From contig PBPU01000034.1 in the NCBI GenBank assembly GCA_002724825.1, positions 26,734 through 58,884 on the forward strand: DNA of 32,151 bases, in the 5' to 3' direction. The notes beneath the pieces are model-generated. The model was not told the DNA's origin and ran no database searches. It saw only the letters and a list, made by a program, of their open reading frames with translations. Shown piece by piece: positions 22,372-31,642 of this stretch (its first letter is position 1; each line of letters starts with the position of its first letter). The stretch is from Acidimicrobiaceae bacterium. Its GTDB lineage: Bacteria > Actinomycetota > Acidimicrobiia > Acidimicrobiales > UBA8592. The translations under genes were made by a program, and so were the position numbers.

Positions 22372-23106
22372 GTGCGTGTACGAATCGTAGGACCTGGCAG
22401 GGCGGGCTTAAGTTTTTCAAGAGCTTTCACGAAAGTCGGGTGGGAAGTTCTTGAGCATTTAGGGAGAAATGATGATCTTTCAAACGCTGCTGAAGGAGTT
22501 GATATCGTTCTACTGTCAGTCCCAGATCAGCATATAAATGAAGTCGCCCAGAAAATTACCGTTACTAACTCTGCAGCGATTGTCCACATATCTGGATCGC
22601 TTACGCTAGATCCGATAAGCCAACACACAAGGATAGCATCCTGTCACCCTCTTCTTTCTTTACCTGATCCTTCACTAGGAGCGAAACGTCTTCTTGATAA
22701 AGCATGGTTCGCTGTTGCTGGGGATCCCATTTCCATCGAGATCGCTCGAGCTTTTGACGGTGAATATTTTCATATACCTGACGAAAAAAGGGTCCTCTAT
22801 CATGCCGGAGCCTGTATTGCGGCAAATCATTTAGTTGTTCTTCTCTCACAAGTCGAACGTATCTGCGAAATGGTTGACATTCCCTTTGAAGCTTATCTAA
22901 ACCTAATTCAAGGTACTTTAGATTCAGTTACAACAATAGGGTCAAAGAAGTCGTTAACAGGCCCCGCCGTTCGAGGAGATCTATCAACAATTCAATCGCA
23001 TCTAGATGCACTTCCCCAAACGGAAAAGGTCCTTTACAGCTGCCTTTCTGAAGCAGCTCAAGAATTTGCAACGAAAGAAACCAAATCCCAGAATATGAAA
23101 GCATGA
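22372..23106 (+). CDS. Rossmann-fold DUF2520 protein (putative NAD(P)-dependent oxidoreductase)
   Basis: The 244 aa begin with a dinucleotide-binding motif: VRVRIVGPGRAGLSFSRAF (GxGRxG form). DIVLLSVPDQHI and the DUF2520 segment ISGSLTLDPI, then SCHPLLSLPDP, follow. The C-terminal half, from VLYHAGACIAANHLVVLLSQ, is helical like 6-phosphogluconate dehydrogenase-type dimerisation domains. Members sit next to panC in many bacteria and a role near pantothenate synthesis has been suggested, but I know of no proven reaction. The start is GTG 22372, 3 nt after folK, and the stop overlaps the panC start by 4 bp, so it is in the operon. Confidence 0.9.
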   Translation: MRVRIVGPGRAGLSFSRAFTKVGWEVLEHLGRNDDLSNAAEGVDIVLLSVPDQHINEVAQKITVTNSAAIVHISGSLTLDPISQHTRIASCHPLLSLPDPSLGAKRLLDKAWFAVAGDPISIEIARAFDGEYFHIPDEKRVLYHAGACIAANHLVVLLSQVERICEMVDIPFEAYLNLIQGTLDSVTTIGSKKSLTGPAVRGDLSTIQSHLDALPQTEKVLYSCLSEAAQEFATKETKSQNMKA

Positions 23107-23957
23107 AATTAATTTCACAAGTATCTGAAGTGCATGAATTCATCGATGAATACAGAGCACAAAAAAACACTATTGGCTTAGTTCCAACTATGGGCTTTCT
23201 CCATGAAGGCCACATTTCTCTCATGCAACGTGCAGCTAATGAAAATGATAAAACAATTGTGACTATCTTCGTTAATCCTCTCCAATTTGCTGAAGGAGAG
23301 GATCTTTCTAGCTACCCTCAAAATCTCGACAAGGACATAAACGAATGTGAAGCTATCGGCGTTGACCTACTTTTCATTCCATCTTCTGAAGAAATGTACT
23401 CGCAGCCGATTCTTACTTCAGTCCAAGTTGACCAATTGATGAGCACCATTGAAGGCGCATCCCGCCCCACTCATTTCTCTGGAGTAGCAACGGTTGTAGC
23501 AAAGCTCTTCAATATCGTTGGGCCATGTAACGCATACTTTGGTGAGAAAGACTGGCAACAATTACAGGTAATCTCAACAATGGCTAGAGACCTTTCATTT
23601 CGCGTTAAGGTGCTTGGATGCCCGACAGTGCGACAATCTGATGGTCTAGCACTTTCGAGCAGAAACGCATATTTAACTCCAGAAGAACGCGAAGCAGCGA
23701 CAGTTATATCACGTTCCCTGCAAGTTGCGTCAGAAAATGTCCAAGCCGGTGAAACATCAGCTTCAGTAATTAAGAGCCAAATCGTTGATGAAATGACTGC
23801 CGAAACACTCGCTACCCTTGATTATGTTGAAATAGTAGAGGGAAGTTCCCTACAAACTATTGATCAAATTACGGAAGGCGCTCGAATCCTTATAGCTGCA
23901 AAAGTTGGAAAGGCGAGACTGATTGACAATGTCAATCCATATTTTGGGATTAAATGA
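23103..23957 (+). CDS. panC: Pantothenate synthetase
   Basis: Condenses pantoate and beta-alanine using ATP, the last step of pantothenate synthesis. The 284 aa include the ATP-binding VPTMGFLHEGHISLMQRA (HxGH near 33-36), IFVNPLQFAEGEDLSSYP, FGEKDWQQLQVI and LALSSRNAYLTPEER, then the C-terminal domain with DYVEIV and ILIAAKVGKARLIDN. The ATG at 23103 lies inside the end of the DUF2520 gene. panB and panD are not in the window. A 95-bp gap separates it from lysS. Confidence 0.96.
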   Translation: MKLISQVSEVHEFIDEYRAQKNTIGLVPTMGFLHEGHISLMQRAANENDKTIVTIFVNPLQFAEGEDLSSYPQNLDKDINECEAIGVDLLFIPSSEEMYSQPILTSVQVDQLMSTIEGASRPTHFSGVATVVAKLFNIVGPCNAYFGEKDWQQLQVISTMARDLSFRVKVLGCPTVRQSDGLALSSRNAYLTPEEREAATVISRSLQVASENVQAGETSASVIKSQIVDEMTAETLATLDYVEIVEGSSLQTIDQITEGARILIAAKVGKARLIDNVNPYFGIK

Positions 23958-24052
23958 ACTCGCGGGCCAAAATCACGAAAATGCATCTATTAGTAAAGAG
24001 AATTGATCAATTCCCAGCAATACACCTCAACGCCTGCGACACTTAATCTCAT

Positions 24053-25492
24053 ATGGAACTTCCGTATCAATTCACCGTTACTGCAACAACAAAGGAAATT
24101 CGCGCAGACTACGCCTCGCTAGACGAGGGTACTGGGTCAGGTAAGAGCGCGACTATTGCCGGAAGACTTATGTTAAGGCGAGTTCAGGGCAAGGTAGCTT
24201 TTGGTGACCTACAGGATATGAGCGGACGCATACAACTCTTTGCTCCTGCAAAGGCAACTCCTGAATTCGATTCTTTCACGAGTCTCAATATTGGCGATTG
24301 GATCGGCGTTACAGGTGAGATCATGAAAACAAAGAGAGGAGAACTGTCAGTAAAAGTTGAACAATGGGTAATCCTTGCTTCAGCGGATAGGCCTTTCCCC
24401 GATAAGTGGCATGGTATCACCGACCCAGATTTACGCTATCGGCAAAGATATGTAGATCTATGGGTGACTGAAGAGGCGCGTGAGAACTTCCTAATGCGGA
24501 GTAAAATGCTTTCGCTTACTCGCCGCTGGCTCGAAGCTAAGAATTTTCTAGAGGTAGAAACTCCCGTCTTTCACCCAATTCCCGGAGGTGCTTTAGCTCG
24601 ACCATTTTCGACACATCATAATGCGCTCGATACCGAACTGTATCTGCGCATTGCCCCCGAACTGTATCTAAAGAGATTGATCGTTGGAGGCTTTGAGAGA
24701 GTTTTTGAAATCGCCCGAGTGTTCAGAAACGAAGGTATATCTACCAGACATAATCCCGAGTTTACAATGCTTGAACTTTACCAAGCATACGCTGATTGGA
24801 ACGATATTATGGAATTGGCGGAAAGCCTCATAGAACATCTTGCTATTGAGCTCACAGGTTCAGCCCTTATCTCATACGATGGAAAAGAAATCGACCTGAC
24901 TACTCCTTGGAGGAGGGCGACTCTAAATGACTTGATAGAAGAACATTCTGGGTTAGATGTCTCTCTTGATACCCCAGTAGATGAGCTTCGTAGTATCTGT
25001 AAGAAGCTAGATCTAGAAATTTTACCCGCTTGGGGAGCCGGAAAATTACTTCTTGAAATATATGAGAAGACGGTTGAACCGAATCTATGGGGCCCTTGCT
25101 TTGTCACGGAATACCCTAGTGAAGTTTCACCTCTTTCAAGAGAGCACCGTCAGAAACCAGGCTATACCGAAAGGTTCGAAGCAATTATTGCAGGTAGGGA
25201 GATCTTAAATGGGTTCTCTGAGCTTGTGGATGCTCAGGAGCAGCAGAAACGGTTTGAGGAACAACTAGCCCAAAATAAAGCTGGAGATGAGGAGGCGATG
25301 GTTGTCGACTCAGACTATGTCCGTGCATTGGAGTACGGGCTTCCTCCTACAGGCGGTATTGGTATAGGAATTGATCGATTGGTGATGTTGCTAGCCGACG
25401 TTCAAACGATCCGTGATGTCATACTTTTCCCAACTCTTCGACCCGAGCAACAAACCAACTCACGGACCGAACTAGACTTACCTCGAGACTAG
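24053..25492 (+). CDS. lysS: Lysyl-tRNA synthetase, class II
   Basis: Charges tRNA-Lys. The 479 aa have an N-terminal OB-fold (AGRLMLRRVQGKVAFGDLQD onward), then the class II motifs. Motif 1 is around SLTRRWLEAKNFLEVETPVF, motif 2 is RVFEIARVFRNEGISTRHNPE, and motif 3 is GGIGIGIDRLVMLL. The EMVNGFSE-like active-site string appears as REILNGFSEL. An in-frame TAA at 24044 fixes ATG 24053 as the start, so the N-terminal helix that usually precedes the OB-fold is short. The anticodon-binding and catalytic parts look complete. Convergent with the prenyltransferase gene, with only 8 bp between the stops. Confidence 0.97.
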   Translation: MELPYQFTVTATTKEIRADYASLDEGTGSGKSATIAGRLMLRRVQGKVAFGDLQDMSGRIQLFAPAKATPEFDSFTSLNIGDWIGVTGEIMKTKRGELSVKVEQWVILASADRPFPDKWHGITDPDLRYRQRYVDLWVTEEARENFLMRSKMLSLTRRWLEAKNFLEVETPVFHPIPGGALARPFSTHHNALDTELYLRIAPELYLKRLIVGGFERVFEIARVFRNEGISTRHNPEFTMLELYQAYADWNDIMELAESLIEHLAIELTGSALISYDGKEIDLTTPWRRATLNDLIEEHSGLDVSLDTPVDELRSICKKLDLEILPAWGAGKLLLEIYEKTVEPNLWGPCFVTEYPSEVSPLSREHRQKPGYTERFEAIIAGREILNGFSELVDAQEQQKRFEEQLAQNKAGDEEAMVVDSDYVRALEYGLPPTGGIGIGIDRLVMLLADVQTIRDVILFPTLRPEQQTNSRTELDLPRD

Positions 25493-25500
25493 GCTCCTAT

Positions 25501-26490
25501 CTAACTAGCTGATTGAGCTCGGTCGAGTAGATGGTTTGTAGCAGCAGAGAGGGCATTTGTTGCTGGAGAAGAAGGAAGTGACTCCAACTCTAACTTAGCT
25601 TTCTGCGCCCAAAACTGTGCTCGAGTGAAAGCTTCTTCGACAGCACCTGTTGAACGAATCAGGCTCAGAGCTCGATCTCTTTCATCTGTACTCAGTTCTT
25701 TCCCGAGGAGCTCTTGGAGCTGTTCTCCTACATCTGACTCCAACGCGAGAAGAACTGGCAGCGTGTACACCCCTTCGATAAGGTCGTTACCTGCCGGTTT
25801 CCCTAACTGATCTTCAGAAGCAATAACATCAAGAATGTCGTCAACAATTTGGAAAGCCATCCCATACGTATGACCAAAAGTGGTTAATTGGTCAACCGTA
25901 TGTCTTTCGAGTCCTCCAGTTAATCCTCCTATTCTGCATGCTGTAGAGAGAAGAGAAGCGGTCTTTCCAGCGATAGACTGCTCGTAACTTTCCTGAGTTC
26001 TCGAAGGTTTATAAGTCGACTGGAGTTCTAGGATTTGTCCTTCACATAGTTCTCCAATTGTTCTTGCTAATAAACCCGCTATTTCTGTTCCTAACGAGGC
26101 GGCGATTTCTGAAGCTCGGGCAAGAAGAAAGTCTCCAGCTAAAATCGCCGTATGATTTCCCCATACAGCGTTTACTGATGGAACGTTCCTTCTCATCTCA
26201 GCTTCATCCATAACATCGTCGTGGTACAAAGATCCAAGGTGAACTAGTTCAACTGCAACACCACCCATCAGAACCTCGTCACTTACAGGAACAGCATTTG
26301 ACTGTTCAACAGCAGATGATGCGATAGTAAAACCTGGTCGGACTCTCTTTCCTCCAGCAGTAATTAAGTGTTTTGCTATTTCAGTTAGATATGGGTCTTT
26401 AGCGACGACTGAATTTTCTAGTTTTGTTTCAACGAGTGCCAGGTCATTTTTGAGAGTCGGAAGAGCTGACAAATGAGATAAAAGAGCCAT
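25501..26490 (-). CDS. Polyprenyl diphosphate synthase (trans, probably long-chain)
   Basis: Elongates allylic diphosphates with IPP, giving the side chain of menaquinone or a related prenyl carrier. In 329 aa, GGKRVRPGF precedes the first Asp-rich motif YHDDVMDEAEMRR (DDxxD at 91-95). The second is FQIVDDILDVIASEDQLGKP. Also present: NHTAILAGDFLLARA and AGKTASLLSTACRIGG. The residues just before DDxxD are small and not bulky, consistent with a long product, though chain length cannot be read safely. It starts with ATG 26490; a TAAACT hexamer ends 8 nt upstream. Divergent from clpC, convergent with lysS. Confidence 0.92.
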   Translation of the reverse strand: MALLSHLSALPTLKNDLALVETKLENSVVAKDPYLTEIAKHLITAGGKRVRPGFTIASSAVEQSNAVPVSDEVLMGGVAVELVHLGSLYHDDVMDEAEMRRNVPSVNAVWGNHTAILAGDFLLARASEIAASLGTEIAGLLARTIGELCEGQILELQSTYKPSRTQESYEQSIAGKTASLLSTACRIGGLTGGLERHTVDQLTTFGHTYGMAFQIVDDILDVIASEDQLGKPAGNDLIEGVYTLPVLLALESDVGEQLQELLGKELSTDERDRALSLIRSTGAVEEAFTRAQFWAQKAKLELESLPSSPATNALSAATNHLLDRAQSAS

Positions 26491-26696
26491 ATGTGGGAAG
26501 TTTATGACCCCAAAACGTAGACCACACCATCGTAGAGAAATTGTTCTTGCATGAAATCAAGTGGCCTTAAAATGGTTGTAATCACCTTGGTAATTTACGG
26601 GTTGAGATTTAATTCTTAATTAAAGATAAAGATTTTTTAGATTTCGGGAAGAAAAGCTGCTGTTTTTGCGTTGTATGTATATAACAAGAATAAGTA

Positions 26697-26725
26697 TTGT
26701 CTTTAATGTACGTTTATCGTATTAG
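26697..26725 (+). promoter_or_regulatory. Candidate clpC promoter
   Basis: TTGTCT at 26697-26702 and TATTAG at 26720-26725, each 4 of 6 to consensus, are separated by 17 bp and lie about 50 bp before the start codon. The whole 286-bp gap between the two divergent genes is AT-rich. I see no clear CtsR, ClgR or CIRCE-type repeat in it. Confidence 0.4.
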
Positions 26726-26776
26726 TGCTCTAAGTACTAAGATAAAAATTAACTGTAGTGGTTGAAAGGTTACGCT

Positions 26777-29308
26777 TTGTTTGAAAGGTTTACGGATAGG
26801 GCCCGAAGGGTTGTGGTTCTAGCTCAAGAGGAAGCACGGCTTCTCAATCATAATTACATCGGAACTGAGCATATTCTGCTTGGCCTTATTCACGAGGGTG
26901 AAGGAGTCGCTGCAAAGGCACTTGAATCTTTGGGAATTTCACTTCAAGCTGTTCGAGATCAAGTTGAAGAAATCATTGGGCAAGGTGGATCCTCTCCAAG
27001 CGGTCACATTCCCTTTACTCCTCGTGCCAAAAAAGTTTTAGAATTAAGTCTTCGCGAAGCTTTACAACTTGGTCATAATTACATCGGAACTGAGCATATT
27101 CTGCTAGGTCTAATTCGTGAGGGTGAAGGTGTCGCTGCCCAAGTGCTAACAAAGCTAGGGGCAGATTTATCTCGGGTGCGTCAACAAGTGATTCAACTTT
27201 TATCCGGGTATTCCGGTTCAGGAGCAGATGGCCCAGAAGGTAGTCGTAAAGAAAGAGCATCGGCGACCACTGGAGGCGGCAGCGGAGATGCTGCCTCAGG
27301 TTCACTTGTTCTTGATCAATTTGGCAGAAATCTTACTCAGCTTGCACGAGAAAAGAAACTCGATCCAGTCATCGGAAGGTTGCGAGAAGCTGAGCGGGTT
27401 ATGCAGGTTTTAAGTAGGCGGACAAAAAATAACCCTGTTCTAGTCGGTGAACCAGGAGTAGGAAAAACAGCTATTGTTGAAGGATTAGCAAGATCAATTG
27501 CTGCTAATGAAGTTCCTGAACCACTAAGAGATAAGCAACTCTACACGCTGGACCTTGGTGCTTTGGTGGCGGGATCCCGATATCGCGGAGATTTTGAAGA
27601 ACGTCTTAAAAAAGTACTTAAAGAGATAAAAACCCGTGGAGATATCATCCTGTTTATTGATGAACTCCACACGCTTGTTGGAGCAGGAGCTGCAGAAGGA
27701 GCTATAGACGCTGCTTCAATACTCAAACCTATGCTTGCTCGAGGAGAACTCCAAACGATTGGGGCTACGACATTAGACGAATACCGAAAGCATTTAGAAA
27801 AAGATGCTGCCTTAGAGCGCCGCTTTCAAAAAATCATAGTGGACGAACCTGCTGTGCCTTTAACAATTGAAATTCTCAAAGGCTTGCGTGAACGTTACGA
27901 AGATCACCACAAGGTAACAATTACTGACCAAGCCTTAGTTGCTGCAGCTAACTTGGCAGATAGGTATATCTCCGACAGGCATCTTCCCGACAAGGCTATA
28001 GATCTCATAGATGAAGCAGGATCAAGACTCCGCCTTAGAAGAATGGAAACCCCGCCAGATTTCAAAGAAATTGAGAATGAGCTCGCACAAGTCACAGAGG
28101 AAAAGAAAGCAGCTGTGGAAGCTCAAGATTTCGAAGAGGCAGGGCGGCTTCGCGACAAAGAAAAAGATCTTCTCCAGAGAAAAGAAAACATGGAAACGGA
28201 TATGAAAGATTCTGGCGTTGACCTTTTTGACGAAGTTGATGAGGAAGCTATCGCCGAAGTTCTTTCTGTATGGACCGGAATTCCTGTCTATAAATTAACC
28301 GAAGAAGAAACTGCTAAGTTACTCCGAATGGAAACTGAGCTTCATAAGCGGGTAATTGGTCAAGAGGATAGTATCAAGGCAGTAAGCCAGGCAATACGTC
28401 GAACTCGAGCTGGATTAAAGGACCCCAAACGCCCTTCAGGCTCATTCATTTTCCTTGGGCCTTCCGGTGTTGGAAAAACTGAGTTAGCAAAAACGCTTGC
28501 GGAGTTTCTATTTGGAGACGAACAGGCCTTAATTAGTCTAGACATGTCGGAGTACATGGAAAAGCACACAGTTAGTCGTCTAGTTGGTTCACCGCCAGGA
28601 TACGTCGGGTATGAAGAAGGTGGACAATTGACTGAGGCTGTTCGGAGAAAACCTTTCTCAGTCGTCCTTTTCGACGAGATTGAAAAAGCACATCCTGACG
28701 TTTTCAACACTCTTCTACAAATACTCGAAGAAGGACGACTAACCGACAGCCAAGGTCGCTCCGTTGACTTCCGTAACACGGTGCTTATCATGACTTCAAA
28801 TTTAGGGACTCGTGATCTTCGTAAGGCCAACCTAGGGTTTACCAAAAACGATGAAGCGCTCTCTTATGAACGTATGAAAGAAAAAGTCACCGAATCTCTT
28901 AAAGAACATTTCCGCCCAGAGTTTCTAAATAGGGTTGATGAGGTTATTGTTTTCCATGAACTATCCAAAGACGAAGTAACCGAGATTGTAGATTTAATGG
29001 TTGCACGCGTAGCTGTTCAGCTCGAATCACAAGGGATGGGGCTTGAAGTCACAGTTGATGCTAAACATCACCTAGCGGATAAAGGCTATGACCCAGAACT
29101 TGGCGCACGACCTCTACGTAGAGCAATTCAACGTCTTGTAGAAGATCCGCTTTCAGAGAGACTCCTTCTCAAAGAATTTAAAGCTGGACAAATCGTTGTT
29201 GTAGACGTCGAAGACGACGAAGAAAATCCAAACCAAAAGTCGATTGTATTTAAAGCTGTAGAAGGATTTGAGCCCCCATCTGTCGAAGAATTTGTCGTAG
29301 CTGAATAA
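26777..29308 (+). CDS. clpC: ATP-dependent Clp protease ATPase subunit ClpC
   Basis: Hexameric AAA+ unfoldase that feeds proteins to ClpP, for quality control and regulated proteolysis. There are about 844 aa: two N-terminal Clp-N repeats (each with [21 protein letters not shown]), NBD1 with Walker [11 protein letters not shown] and Walker [14 protein letters not shown], a UVR-type coiled middle domain ([19 protein letters not shown]), NBD2 with [12 protein letters not shown] and [16 protein letters not shown], and an LGF motif (KANLGFTKN) where the ClpP-docking loop is expected. The frame opens at TTG 26762, but TTG 26777 gives the standard ClpC start [11 protein letters not shown] and has GAAAGG about 7 nt upstream. 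The neighbours fit the lysS-clpC region of mycobacteria. Confidence 0.97.
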   Translation: MFERFTDRARRVVVLAQEEARLLNHNYIGTEHILLGLIHEGEGVAAKALESLGISLQAVRDQVEEIIGQGGSSPSGHIPFTPRAKKVLELSLREALQLGHNYIGTEHILLGLIREGEGVAAQVLTKLGADLSRVRQQVIQLLSGYSGSGADGPEGSRKERASATTGGGSGDAASGSLVLDQFGRNLTQLAREKKLDPVIGRLREAERVMQVLSRRTKNNPVLVGEPGVGKTAIVEGLARSIAANEVPEPLRDKQLYTLDLGALVAGSRYRGDFEERLKKVLKEIKTRGDIILFIDELHTLVGAGAAEGAIDAASILKPMLARGELQTIGATTLDEYRKHLEKDAALERRFQKIIVDEPAVPLTIEILKGLRERYEDHHKVTITDQALVAAANLADRYISDRHLPDKAIDLIDEAGSRLRLRRMETPPDFKEIENELAQVTEEKKAAVEAQDFEEAGRLRDKEKDLLQRKENMETDMKDSGVDLFDEVDEEAIAEVLSVWTGIPVYKLTEEETAKLLRMETELHKRVIGQEDSIKAVSQAIRRTRAGLKDPKRPSGSFIFLGPSGVGKTELAKTLAEFLFGDEQALISLDMSEYMEKHTVSRLVGSPPGYVGYEEGGQLTEAVRRKPFSVVLFDEIEKAHPDVFNTLLQILEEGRLTDSQGRSVDFRNTVLIMTSNLGTRDLRKANLGFTKNDEALSYERMKEKVTESLKEHFRPEFLNRVDEVIVFHELSKDEVTEIVDLMVARVAVQLESQGMGLEVTVDAKHHLADKGYDPELGARPLRRAIQRLVEDPLSERLLLKEFKAGQIVVVDVEDDEENPNQKSIVFKAVEGFEPPSVEEFVVAE
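26848..27105 (+). repeat. Two identical 33-bp DNA segments in the ClpC N-terminal repeats
   Basis: Bases 26848-26880 and 27073-27105 are identical over 33 nt, 225 bp apart in the same frame. They encode the same [11 protein letters not shown] stretch of the two Clp-N repeats. Flanking DNA differs at synonymous positions, so the identity goes beyond protein conservation. Confidence 0.85.
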
Positions 29309-29384
29309 AATTCTCAACTTTTCAACCAAGTTTCAATAAACATTCGGAGTATTTAGCTGTTCGGGTTACCATGCAAAGGTGGCT

Positions 29385-30818
29385 TTGAGAAAAATTCGAT
29401 TACTGTTTCTATCCATAGGGATAGCTCTTATCGCTGCAGCGTGCAATATCCAACTTCAAGTAACTATTGATATCCAGGAGGATGGGGCTGGAAAAGTCAT
29501 AGCTGGAGTTGGGCTAGATGCTATGGCCCAAGATAAAGAAGTATTTGCAGATCTTGAATCGATACTTCGGACCTCAGATCTTTCTACAAGCGGCTGGGAT
29601 TTTGAAGTTGTAGGAAAATCAGCTGATGGTTATATGTGGTACGAAGCATCTAAGGCATTTTTAAGCCCTGAAGATATTCAAGGAATTCTCGAAGAGCTAA
29701 CCAGTTCCCCTAATGTTTTCACAGGGTGGGAACTTTCTATTGACTCCACTCAAGGAAAACGTGTCTATGGCATTACAGGAGAAGTAGACCTTCGTGAGGG
29801 CTTTAGTATTTTTACTGATACCGAACTTTCAACTCTTCTGGAGGAACCTCCTCTAGGAATTTCGTTAGAAAGTATTGAAGCCGATCTCGGACAGAAGCCC
29901 GAAGACGCCGTAACTATGCAGGTGACAGTGAATCTTCCCAGCTCAGGGGAACAGTCATATGACATTCCCCTCGGGCAGCGGCGATCGATTGATGTTACGG
30001 GCGAGAGAATACACAGGGGAAACCAAATACTTGGCTGGGTGATCTGGGCACTGATGGCCCTACTCGCCTTAGCTTTGCTAATGACTGCTCTAAATTGGTT
30101 TCTTGATATTCGACATGCAAAAAAGCAACCACCACGCAGGCCATCACCAGTTACAAGTGGGGTTCCTGGGAGCAGTCAATCATCATTATCTCCTAACCCT
30201 CAGCAGCCATCTTCTGTTCGCCTTTTGGTTATTGATATGTACAAGATCATCTTTTCTGAAGGTAATGATTCGATGGAACATCTCGCCGGCCATATTCGTT
30301 CAAAGGGCGGAGATATTCGAGAAGAAGACTTACGAGAACTTCATCGCCAAGGAACTTTAGGTCGCCTCTCGTCACTAGACTTCTGGACTCAAGTTGGGGT
30401 AGAAGGAGATTCCCACGAACTTGATAAGGAATATGTGAAAAGCTTGACCTTAAGATCTGGGGCGAAAGATTTTCTCTTAGCTATGCATAAAAGAGGGATT
30501 CAAATAGGAGTCGTAACAAATGATTTCGCTGAATGGTCTCGAGCCCTTCAAGACCTATATGGACTTCAAGGTATGAAACCGTGGATAGTAAGCGCTGAGT
30601 CTGGAGTTCGTAAACCTGATCCTGCAGCTTTTGAGGTATTTCGGAAAGCTGCTGAAGTCCCCTTTCACGCATGTCTAGTAATTGATGGATCAGAGAATGT
30701 TCTAGATTCTGCGTCAAATCTTGGAATGAAAACCGTATTACTAGCAGGCAAGGAGACCGATGTGTCTTCTTCGGACCACCCAGTTATACAAAAACTGTCA
30801 GAATTTACACGCAGATAG
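29385..30818 (+). CDS. Fusion: LppM-type lipoprotein domain, membrane span and HAD-like hydrolase
   Basis: About 477 aa in one frame. It begins with a lipoprotein signal peptide (basic start, LLFLSIGIALIAAAC; lipobox Cys about residue 20). An extracytoplasmic LppM/DUF3153-like domain follows (IQLQVTIDIQEDGAGKVI onward, to about 205). A membrane span comes next at about 215-240 (ILGWVIWALMALLALALLMT), then a Pro/Ser/Gln-rich linker and a HAD domain from about 278. HAD motifs: nucleophile D284 in LLVIDMYKIIF (second Asp is Tyr), GVVTND, GVRKPDPAAF and VIDGSENVLDSASNLGM. LppM proteins normally end after the span. The HAD substrate is unknown. TTG 29385 is preferred because AAAGG lies 5 nt upstream; GTG 29379 is an alternative. 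Convergent with crp, with no intergenic DNA. Confidence 0.85.
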   Translation: MRKIRLLFLSIGIALIAAACNIQLQVTIDIQEDGAGKVIAGVGLDAMAQDKEVFADLESILRTSDLSTSGWDFEVVGKSADGYMWYEASKAFLSPEDIQGILEELTSSPNVFTGWELSIDSTQGKRVYGITGEVDLREGFSIFTDTELSTLLEEPPLGISLESIEADLGQKPEDAVTMQVTVNLPSSGEQSYDIPLGQRRSIDVTGERIHRGNQILGWVIWALMALLALALLMTALNWFLDIRHAKKQPPRRPSPVTSGVPGSSQSSLSPNPQQPSSVRLLVIDMYKIIFSEGNDSMEHLAGHIRSKGGDIREEDLRELHRQGTLGRLSSLDFWTQVGVEGDSHELDKEYVKSLTLRSGAKDFLLAMHKRGIQIGVVTNDFAEWSRALQDLYGLQGMKPWIVSAESGVRKPDPAAFEVFRKAAEVPFHACLVIDGSENVLDSASNLGMKTVLLAGKETDVSSSDHPVIQKLSEFTRR

Positions 30819-30819
30819 G

Positions 30820-31479
30820 TTAAGTCGACCGGATTTCTAATTGTTTCCGGTCGAGAATAACGTACTTTTCACCTTTTTGAGTAAGCCATCCAAGTTTAAT
30901 AAATGAAGCAAGGGACTTATTTACCCGTTCTCTGGAAGCACCGATCATTCCTGCAAGCTCTTCTTGTGTTACTGGAAGCTCAAATTCTTCGTCAGTTCCA
31001 GCAAGCTCCAAAAGACGTTTAGCTGTTCTGCCTGTAACATCAAGAAACATTGAGTCAGCTAATGCTACGTCCATAACCTTTAGACGCTCAGCAAGCATGT
31101 CGACGATTTTCCATAACATTTCTGGATGCTCTTGATATAAAGATTTTACCGGTACATAAGGAATCACTACAACGGAAGAATTTTCAAGCACTCGAGCATC
31201 AGCTGATCGCCCATCAGGTCTGAAAAGTGGCATCTCGCCAAATAGATCACCAGACTCCATAAGTGCTACTACTGACTCTCGACCATCAAATGATCTATTC
31301 GCTATTGCAACTCGACCTTCAAGAACAATGTATAGGTCGTTTGCTTCGTCACCTTCGCTGAATAACATATCTCCACGTTGAAGTGACTGAACGCTGGATT
31401 GGTCGACTATGGGTTCGAGAAGCTCTTGCTGAACCCCAGAGAATAAATCCATTGAAGAAAGAAAAGTAACATCAATCAT
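30820..31479 (-). CDS. Crp/Fnr-family transcription regulator
   Basis: The 219 aa have an N-terminal cyclic-nucleotide-binding barrel (LQRGDMLFSEGDEANDLYIV, VALMESGDLFGEMPLFRPDGRSADARVLE), a long dimer helix (MLAERLKVMDVALADSMFLD) and a C-terminal winged helix (LPVTQEELAGMIGASRERVN, KSLASFIKLGWL). The phosphate-binding cassette keeps the Glu and Arg typical of cAMP binding, so it is closer to Crp (Rv3676-like) than to Fnr. There are no N-terminal iron-sulfur cysteines. ATG 31479 is the start. The 163-bp gap to ispF presumably holds both promoters. Regulated genes are not predictable from the window. Confidence 0.92.
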   Translation of the reverse strand: MIDVTFLSSMDLFSGVQQELLEPIVDQSSVQSLQRGDMLFSEGDEANDLYIVLEGRVAIANRSFDGRESVVALMESGDLFGEMPLFRPDGRSADARVLENSSVVVIPYVPVKSLYQEHPEMLWKIVDMLAERLKVMDVALADSMFLDVTGRTAKRLLELAGTDEEFELPVTQEELAGMIGASRERVNKSLASFIKLGWLTQKGEKYVILDRKQLEIRST

Positions 31480-31642
31480 TATGCTTGTAGCCTAATACGT
31501 TCTGACATTTCAATCACATTGACAAGACTTTGTTGATTAGAAAGAAAACAATCCTTAAATTTCATCAGGTACCATCTCAAAATGAATAGCGTGCTTTTTC
31601 AATGATCTTGATAAAGTTTCACTCAAAGAGGAAGGCGAAGAT

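Noticed and set aside
31519-31524. Perfect TTGACA upstream of ispF as a -35 box
   Set aside because: No acceptable -10 hexamer lies 16-18 bp downstream. A weaker TTGATT with TTAAAT is possible but not convincing.
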